From positions 1-14,515 of the forward strand of contig JAJYPA010000166.1 of the NCBI GenBank assembly GCA_021795795.1: a stretch of DNA of 14,515 bases, written 5' to 3'. The notes under the pieces are model-generated. The model was not told the DNA's origin and made no database searches. It saw only the letters and a list, made by a program, of their open reading frames with translations. The position numbers and the translations under genes are program-made. Shown piece by piece: positions 10,839 through 14,515 of the stretch (positions within the stretch are counted from its first letter, which is position 1; each line of letters opens with the position of its first letter). This DNA comes from Pseudomonadota bacterium (GTDB taxonomy: Bacteria > Pseudomonadota > Gammaproteobacteria > Halothiobacillales > Halothiobacillaceae).

Positions 10839-11141
10839 ATGACCGAACCAAAGCGCCGTACCTGGGTCTATTGCCACTCGCCAAAATTGTACGAAATGGC
10901 GCCATGCGATTGCGGCAACGAGGACACTCAATGGTCCGAGTTCGAGCGCCATCTCTGGTGTGAGAAATGCCAGAAGGACTTTGTGCCGGCGCACAACGGT
11001 ATTTTCGATGGGCCCATTCCGGCCCAGGCGGCGGCCATGTTCGGCGTGCGCTTCGACCGGGTGATCCTGGCGACAGAAAAGCTGGATCGGTTCGATGTTA
11101 TGAACGGGAAGTGGGAATCGGAGAATGGGGGCAACGAATAA
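10839..11141 (+). CDS. Small zinc-ribbon-like protein
   Basis: A 100-residue protein with Cys23, Cys25, Cys41 and Cys44 (CDCGN and WCEKC), a likely four-Cys zinc-binding knuckle. Conserved-looking segments are RRTWVYCHSPKLYEMAPC, TQWSEFERHLWC and AHNGIFDGPIP. I recall similar short proteins in phages and prophages but cannot name a family. ATG 10839 is preceded by AGAGAG (10826-10831), a fair site; an in-frame ATG at 10815 lies just after the tRNA and lacks one. The gene starts 27 bp after tRNA-Thr(TGT). Its stop is one base before the start of the ankyrin gene, so translation is probably coupled. Confidence 0.72.
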   Translation: MTEPKRRTWVYCHSPKLYEMAPCDCGNEDTQWSEFERHLWCEKCQKDFVPAHNGIFDGPIPAQAAAMFGVRFDRVILATEKLDRFDVMNGKWESENGGNE

Positions 11142-11142
11142 T

Positions 11143-11889
11143 ATGGGAAAACTTGCGCGAATCAATACCAAAAAAAGAAAAGATAACGCCATTAAAAAAA
11201 TGGATGATATTCATCGGGTCATACGTGAAACTAAAGACGACTTGATCGTTCCTCTGTTATTTCAAGCGTGCGCCGATAATGACGTTCTACTATGCCATGA
11301 AATTTTGAAAAGCGGCGTGCCGGTTGATTCCAGGAATCACCAACTATTTTATTCAGTTATGTATGATCAACACATCCACAGTAGCCGTGTTGAAGAAGGT
11401 TCGATGTTTGACGGACAACCATGCAGACGTAGCCTTCGTACTCCGCTGATGCAATGCGCCAGACATGGACACGAAGATCTTGCCATGAGCTTTATTGAGC
11501 TTGGCGCGGACATCAATGTCAGGGATGATGATGGCGCTCACTTGTGGCACGTTGCTGCTACCGGTATGGAACAGTTGGCAAAACTTCTAATGACTCTAGG
11601 AGTGTCTTCAAACCAGCGAGACCAATGGAACCATACACCATTGCACTTTGCTGCCGTCAACCTGATCCCATTGGTGGTAGATTCTGGATGCGACAAGGAA
11701 TTTGCAGGTGGCGAAGAGGGGCTTACGGCACTTGAGAACGCTGTCAGATACAATGAATCACGGAAATTTTTTGCTCTTCTTGAAAGCGGATGCTCTGTTG
11801 ATAGCATTGATTCATATGATCTCATGGATTGCGGAAACCATCGAATACTAGGTGCGCTCAGTCGGTTGAGGCCTGATTTGTGTTGTTAG
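11143..11889 (+). CDS. Ankyrin-repeat protein
   Basis: A 248-residue protein with a Lys/Arg-rich N-terminus (1-30), then about five ankyrin repeats. A degenerate one lies at about 36-65. The others are TPLMQCARHGHEDLAMSFIE-type at 98-128, HLWHVAATGMEQLAKLLMTL at 131-160, TPLHFAAVN at 164-190, and GLTALENAV at 193-222. Ankyrin stacks bind other proteins; the partner here is unknown. ATG 11143 lies one base after the previous stop. ATG 11125, with a GGAG just upstream, is an alternative that overlaps the previous gene. Codon use is more A/T-rich than in the neighbours, suggesting separate acquisition. There is no signal peptide, so a cytosolic location is likely. Confidence 0.85.
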   Translation: MGKLARINTKKRKDNAIKKMDDIHRVIRETKDDLIVPLLFQACADNDVLLCHEILKSGVPVDSRNHQLFYSVMYDQHIHSSRVEEGSMFDGQPCRRSLRTPLMQCARHGHEDLAMSFIELGADINVRDDDGAHLWHVAATGMEQLAKLLMTLGVSSNQRDQWNHTPLHFAAVNLIPLVVDSGCDKEFAGGEEGLTALENAVRYNESRKFFALLESGCSVDSIDSYDLMDCGNHRILGALSRLRPDLCC

Positions 11890-11906
11890 CAAAAAGGAGA
11901 ACCATC

Positions 11907-12086
11907 ATGAAACGGGAAACACTGGTCATTCGACCAGAGAAGCATAAGCGGCGAGGGGGTGTGCTGCCTACCTACGCGCAGCGGGATCGCACGAAGTACA
12001 CCAGGAAGACCAAGCATCGCGGCCAAGGCCAAGGTGCGCGAGAGCAACATGAAAAGCCCTTAATCGTTTTCCTTGTTGCTCTCTAA
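11907..12086 (+). CDS. Small very basic protein
   Basis: A 59-residue protein with a strong AAAGGAGA (11894-11901) before ATG 11907. It is packed with Arg/Lys (RPEKHKRRGG, RDRTKYTRKTKHRGQGQGAR) and ends in the short hydrophobic stretch PLIVFLVAL. The charge suggests nucleic-acid or ribosome binding, but there is no recognised motif. It starts 17 bp after the ankyrin gene and ends 13 bp before the Cys-rich gene, so it sits in a tight run from tRNA-Thr(TGT) to tRNA-Thr(CGT). Confidence 0.6.
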   Translation: MKRETLVIRPEKHKRRGGVLPTYAQRDRTKYTRKTKHRGQGQGAREQHEKPLIVFLVAL

Positions 12087-12099
12087 AAGGCTAGAAATA

Positions 12100-12366
12100 A
12101 TGGCAAAACAAAAATGTGCAAACTGCGACTTTCTTGAAGTGGAGAGGGGGCGGGATGGCAAGCGTCGTATTTTCAAGAGATATGCGTACAGGTGTTTATG
12201 TCCGGTCAAAGAAACGGATGCGGATATTCCGTATAGCATGGCAAGGTATGGCCAAGGTTTTTTCATTCCGGGGTCGAATAATCGCTCCTTATTGTGTAGC
12301 GGTGAGGATGGACATTCTTGCCCGAGATACGAACCTTTGTGTCATCAGCACATCACGCCGGTTTAG
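12100..12366 (+). CDS. Cys-rich, probably metal-binding protein; stop codon lies inside tRNA-Thr
   Basis: An 88-residue protein with Cys at 6, 9, 32, 34, 66, 74 and 81 plus His residues. The N-terminal CANC and RCLC pairs suggest a zinc-binding domain. The middle is basic and aromatic. AAAAGG (12085-12090) is a modest ribosome binding site. The last codons overlap tRNA-Thr(CGT) by 10 bp, and the TAG stop (12364-12366) is nucleotides 8-10 of that tRNA. Cleavage by RNase P at 12357 would therefore leave a message without a stop codon. No family is recognised. Confidence 0.65.
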   Translation: MAKQKCANCDFLEVERGRDGKRRIFKRYAYRCLCPVKETDADIPYSMARYGQGFFIPGSNNRSLLCSGEDGHSCPRYEPLCHQHITPV

Positions 12367-12432
12367 CTCAGATGGCAGAGCAATCGTTTCGTAAACGATA
12401 GTCCGCAGTTCGATTCTGCGGATCCGGTTCCA
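12357..12432 (+). tRNA. tRNA-Thr (CGT), irregular acceptor/T junction
   Basis: The D-arm GCTC/GAGC and the anticodon stem ATCGT/ACGAT around TTCGTAA are clear, and CCA is encoded. The acceptor GCCGGTT pairs with ATCCGGT, with a G-U end pair and a T-T mismatch at 6-67. The T-side needs either a 6-bp T-stem (CCGCAG/CTGCGG) or one extra base. It may be poorly functional. It overlaps the upstream gene by 10 bp. Confidence 0.8.
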
Positions 12433-12457
12433 CTTCATCTTTAACCAGGAGAAAATC

Positions 12458-12736
12458 ATGCAACCCTGCGACGAATGTCATGCCTGCTCTTTCCCCGACA
12501 AGGTAGCCCAGGCGAAGGCCACACTCCCCGCCCGATGGGTGGCGGAACTGACGGAAGAAGATGCGCCGGATCATATCTGGCTCACCGCCGGAAACCTGTA
12601 TGCGGATATTGTCGCTGATGGGCAGGAGGCCCCGGAAAGCTTCCTACAGATGTTGTCCGGCGGCGAGATCACCGACGAGGATCGGGCCTGGGCGGAGCAA
12701 GCATTGGCCGACATGGGTGTTTCTACCTCGTTTTGA
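12458..12736 (+). CDS. Small acidic protein with an N-terminal Cys cluster
   Basis: A 92-residue protein with AGGAG (12447-12451) before ATG 12458. The N-terminus carries Cys4, Cys7 and Cys10 with His8 (CDECHAC), which could bind a metal. The rest is acidic and helical (ARWVAELTEEDAPDHIW, APESFLQMLSGGEITDEDRA, EQALADMGVS). There is no signal peptide or membrane span, and no family is recognised. Third-position G/C bias is strong, supporting coding. It occupies the space between tRNA-Thr(CGT) and tRNA-Gln, ending 12 bp before the latter. Confidence 0.65.
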   Translation: MQPCDECHACSFPDKVAQAKATLPARWVAELTEEDAPDHIWLTAGNLYADIVADGQEAPESFLQMLSGGEITDEDRAWAEQALADMGVSTSF

Positions 12737-12748
12737 GTGGTTCACTGT

Positions 12749-12824
12749 TCAGGGATCATTGCTAACGGTAGGCAGCCAGACCTTGATTCTGGAAATGTTG
12801 GTTCGAGTCCAGCTCCCTGAACCA
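12749..12824 (+). tRNA. tRNA-Gln (TTG) with C at position 33
   Basis: The acceptor TCAGGGA/TCCCTGA is perfect, the T-arm GTTGG/CCAGC is good, A73 and encoded CCA are present. The anticodon stem CCAGA/TCTGG holds loop CCTTGAT, so the almost invariant U33 is C (12782). The D-arm is also slightly irregular (TGC/GCA core). Identity by anticodon is Gln; efficiency is uncertain. Confidence 0.88.
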
Positions 12825-12831
12825 TTTTTAC

Positions 12832-12906
12832 GCACGATTAGCCAAGCGGCCCAAGCGGCGGACTGCAAATCCGCAGAGACCAGTTCGACTCTGGTATCGT
12901 GCTCCA
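12832..12906 (+). tRNA. tRNA-Cys (GCA)
   Basis: Acceptor GCACGAT/ATCGTGC, anticodon stem GCGGA/TCCGC around CTGCAAA, T-arm ACCAG/CTGGT, U73 as in cysteine tRNAs, and encoded CCA. It is 7 bp after tRNA-Gln. Confidence 0.95.
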
Positions 12907-12916
12907 TTTCACTAAC

Positions 12917-12991
12917 GGACCTGTAGCTCAGAGGCAGAGCGGACGGCTCATAACTGTCGGGTCGGGATTTCGAAATTCCCCAGGTCCACCA
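12917..12991 (+). tRNA. tRNA with CAT anticodon (elongator Met or Ile2)
   Basis: Acceptor GGACCTG/CAGGTCC, D-arm GCTC/GAGC, anticodon stem GACGG/CTGTC around CTCATAA, A73 and encoded CCA. The T-arm GGGAT/TTCCC has a T-T mismatch at pair 53-61, normally an invariant G-C. It is the last tRNA in the window and differs throughout from the CAT tRNA at 4779. Confidence 0.88.
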
Positions 12992-13020
12992 TATGTCCAC
13001 AAGCATCATAGGAGGGATAC

Positions 13021-13266
13021 ATGCGAGCGGTTATTTTTCGTGAATGCGAAAACGGGCGCCAATTTCGTTTGGAGGTGGATCTACCCTTCCTACCCAATAA
13101 AGGATTGATGATTCAACCCAGAAAACATGGAACCGTCGTGACCGTCAGCGGTGTCAAGTACGTCTGTGAGGATGGCGCGTTATTGGTATTCACGGAGGGT
13201 CGCGCCACAGATTCGGATGTTTCCCTAATGCTAAAGGAGGGCGGATGGGTGAGAGAGGTTTATTAG
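13021..13266 (+). CDS. Small unknown beta-rich protein
   Basis: An 81-residue protein with AGGAGGG (13010-13016) before ATG 13021. Strands alternate (AVIFRECENGRQFRLEVDLP, GTVVTVSGVKYVCEDGALLV), and the C-terminus is SLMLKEGGWVREVY. A short SH3-like or barrel domain is plausible. Two Cys are present. There is no signal peptide, and no family is recognised. It starts 29 bp after the last tRNA and ends 14 bp before the next gene, opening a run of four closely spaced genes (13021-13914). Confidence 0.65.
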   Translation: MRAVIFRECENGRQFRLEVDLPFLPNKGLMIQPRKHGTVVTVSGVKYVCEDGALLVFTEGRATDSDVSLMLKEGGWVREVY

Positions 13267-13280
13267 GCCAGGAGGCCACA

Positions 13281-13415
13281 ATGGAAATCATTGACATAGG
13301 ATACCGGGAAGCACCTTTCCGAGTAAAAGACGTGGCGCACGTTCTGGTCAGTCCTGAACTTCTGGAGAAATTGTCGCCCGATTCGGAAGCGGTGTACAGG
13401 CAGATCACCAGATAA
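13281..13415 (+). CDS. Very small unknown protein (44 residues)
   Basis: ATG 13281 follows a strong GGAGG (13271-13275) by 5 bp. The frame is 44 codons to TAA 13415, whose bases overlap the next gene's AAGGAAT. The product (with IIDIGYREAPFRVKDVAHVL and SPELLEKLSPDSEAVY) looks like a folded mini-domain of one strand pair and two helices. There are no Cys or membrane segments. Tight spacing on both sides supports a real gene in an operon. Confidence 0.55.
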   Translation: MEIIDIGYREAPFRVKDVAHVLVSPELLEKLSPDSEAVYRQITR

Positions 13416-13426
13416 GGAATCTAATT

Positions 13427-13654
13427 ATGAGCACCATGATGGACGATGAGGATTTCAGGATTCGAGAGGCAATACGGATTTTTCGGGGAAGGCCTAAACA
13501 GTCCACGTTTGCGTGCGCATGCTTGGGCCCTGCGCCGGGGGATCCGGCATGCCCCTGTCGCATGGCCCAAATCGTCAAGGTGGACGGCATTTTTTACCAA
13601 ATATCGAATGGTCCAGCGGGTATCACGGCGCATTGCCATCAAATTCATGAATAA
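13427..13654 (+). CDS. Small Cys/His-rich protein
   Basis: A 75-residue protein. ATG 13427 follows AAGGAA (13414-13419). The N-terminus is acidic (MSTMMDDEDF) and followed by a basic helix. Then come Cys30/Cys32 (CAC), Cys42/Cys44 (CPC) and the C-terminal HCHQIH cluster, a set suited to binding a metal ion. A strand pair (AQIVKVDGIFYQISNG) lies between them. No family is recognised. The ATG codons at 13436 and 13439 are alternatives. Confidence 0.6.
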   Translation: MSTMMDDEDFRIREAIRIFRGRPKQSTFACACLGPAPGDPACPCRMAQIVKVDGIFYQISNGPAGITAHCHQIHE

Positions 13655-13659
13655 GGCTT

Positions 13660-13914
13660 ATGCTTAACCGTTTGCAACAACGTATAAAAAATTGGTTAGA
13701 GGATATATGGGATGCAGATTTCCCATATCGGTTTTGGACGCCATATAAAATAGCGTTGTTCTTTTTGATTTGGATGGGAATAATCTTATGGATCAGGGTT
13801 TACGATCCTAAGCTTTGGGGCACGATTCGGTCTGAAAATATTCAGCAAATCCAGTATTGCAAACATCACGCGTGTGGTAACCAGGGACCATCAAAGCCGA
13901 AAAAGAATACCTGA
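13660..13914 (+). CDS. Small single-span membrane protein
   Basis: An 84-residue protein starting 5 bp after the previous stop. The site AAGG (13653-13656) overlaps that stop, suggesting coupled translation. The N-terminus is amphipathic and aromatic (1-28, with NWLEDIWDADFPYRFW). Residues about 30-48 (KIALFFLIWMGIILWIRVY) form one transmembrane helix. The C-terminal tail has Cys67, His69, His70 and Cys72 (CKHHAC), a possible metal site, and a Lys-rich end. Codon use is A/T-rich compared with neighbours. No family is recognised. Confidence 0.62.
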   Translation: MLNRLQQRIKNWLEDIWDADFPYRFWTPYKIALFFLIWMGIILWIRVYDPKLWGTIRSENIQQIQYCKHHACGNQGPSKPKKNT

Positions 13915-13918
13915 TTTC

Positions 13919-13940
13919 AAGGCCGTAAACGTGCCTTTTT
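13919..13940 (+). terminator. Rho-independent terminator-like hairpin
   Basis: AAGGC (13919-13923) pairs with GCCTT (13933-13937), with a small inner CGT/ACG pairing, and TTTTT runs from 13936 to 13940. It begins 4 bp after the stop of the membrane-protein gene. The stem is short, so strength is moderate. Confidence 0.55.
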
Positions 13941-13958
13941 AAGCAAGGAGATCGCATC

Positions 13959-13988
13959 ATGAAGGACGCGCACACCATTTTCCATTAG
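13959..13988 (+). CDS. Nine-codon reading frame with a strong ribosome binding site
   Basis: AAGGAG (13945-13950) precedes ATG 13959 at good spacing. The frame encodes only MKDAHTIFH before TAG at 13986-13988, 26 bp before the next gene's start. It could be a leader peptide controlling the gene at 14015, or the 5' stump of a gene destroyed by deletion. Confidence 0.35.
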   Translation: MKDAHTIFH

Positions 13989-14014
13989 GTTCTGTCACCT
14001 GATGGAGAGTAGCA

Positions 14015-14515
14015 ATGAGCAAGAAGAGTAAGAAACCCACACCCGTTCCACTTCCGACCCCGTGCTGGTTCTTCCGCGATCGTTCGGGCCATCGTTTCGG
14101 CCCCTATGCGGATGCCAAAGAGATCCGCGCCATTCTGAAAAACCATCGCGTCGGGAAGGTTTTTGAGGTGGCCACCAAGGGCCTTGTTGGACCACTTTTG
14201 CCGGCTACGGAGTTTGTCATGGAGGACGCCGAATACCATCCGGTGTGCCCTGGTGACTGGCTGGATGCAGAGAAGGCGAAACACCGGGCCCTTATGGCCG
14301 CTGGATATGGGCGGAGGTACGGCCATCACACCTATCGACATGGGCCCGTGGCTGGTATCCACAAACCACGGTACTGGAAGTGGTGGAAGACGCCGAATTT
14401 CGGCCGCAAGGTGCGCGACACCGGGCACGGCTGCCAGGAGGATGGCGAGCCACGGATCCGGGTAAAGGTGCAGGTAACCGACTACGCCTGGGACGACTTT
14501 CCACCCAATCGTGTC
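14015..14515 (+). CDS. Unknown protein, N-terminal 167 residues (runs off the right edge)
   Basis: Open from ATG 14015, after GGAGAG (14004-14009), to the window end with no stop. The N-terminus is Lys- and Pro-rich (SKKSKKPTPVPLPTP). A folded segment follows (CWFFRDRSGHRFGPYADAKE, then VGKVFEVATKGLVGPLLPAT). Next comes a His/Arg/Trp/Tyr-rich region (residues about 95-130, including GRRYGHHTYRHGP and RYWKWWKTP), and then strand-like RIRVKVQVTDYAWDDF. The basic aromatic stretch suggests nucleic-acid binding, but I recognise no family. No signal peptide is evident. G/C-rich third positions support coding. Confidence 0.65.
   Translation, partial: MSKKSKKPTPVPLPTPCWFFRDRSGHRFGPYADAKEIRAILKNHRVGKVFEVATKGLVGPLLPATEFVMEDAEYHPVCPGDWLDAEKAKHRALMAAGYGRRYGHHTYRHGPVAGIHKPRYWKWWKTPNFGRKVRDTGHGCQEDGEPRIRVKVQVTDYAWDDFPPNRV

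Overview
The window looks like part of a large mobile element (integrative/conjugative element, plasmid or phage-plasmid) from a proteobacterium, most plausibly an acidophile of the Acidithiobacillus type. That assignment is an inference. It rests on intermediate to high G+C with many short orphan genes, a DUF3579 gene, an IS30 element, a Tn7-like end, and above all a dense tRNA array of the kind known from the A. ferrooxidans element ICEAfe1. No database search was possible.

Left edge (1-848, minus strand): the 5' two thirds of an IS30-family transposase runs off the window. It interrupts a tnsA-like gene of which only about 24 codons remain. The tnsA remnant lies just inside a recognisable Tn7-like right end: four tandem 20-bp TnsB-type repeats, finishing in a terminal TGT/ACA at 848. 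The sequence from 849 on is therefore the DNA into which a Tn7 relative inserted.

Region 849-4700 (plus strand): a nucleoside 2-deoxyribosyltransferase, a DUF3579 protein, an exported coiled-coil protein and several small orphan genes, separated by structured intergenic DNA. A motif with two mutually exclusive hairpins occurs twice (1540-1613 and 4625-4691) with compensatory base changes. The second copy directly precedes the first tRNA gene. A promoter (4264-4291) and a strong terminator (4538-4575) bracket a 52-codon reading frame.

Region 4702-12991 (plus strand): twenty tRNA genes, all on one strand and all with encoded CCA: Trp, CAT (Met or Ile2), Gly, Ala, Asn, Pro(TGG), Ser(TGA), Leu(TAG), Ser(GCT), Ser(GGA), Pro(CGG), Lys(CTT), Ser(CGA), His, Asp, Thr(TGT), Thr(CGT), Gln(TTG), Cys and a second CAT. 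They are interleaved with small protein genes, most with good Shine-Dalgarno sites. One of these is a Pth2-type peptidyl-tRNA hydrolase relative whose N-terminal catalytic residues have changed. Others are a phage-like 90-residue protein, an ankyrin protein and several Cys-rich, probably metal-binding, small proteins. In one case the stop codon of a gene is formed by nucleotides 8-10 of the following tRNA. Several tRNAs carry unusual features (C33 in tRNA-Gln, acceptor mismatches, an extra nucleotide), so some may be weakly functional.

Region 13021-14515: a run of small genes with good ribosome binding sites, a terminator, a nine-codon reading frame with a strong Shine-Dalgarno site, and the start of a larger unknown gene that leaves the window.

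Taken together, the array reads as a self-contained translation supplement carried by a mobile element. It could serve codon supply, or could replace host tRNAs destroyed by tRNA-cutting defence nucleases. The sequence does not show which.
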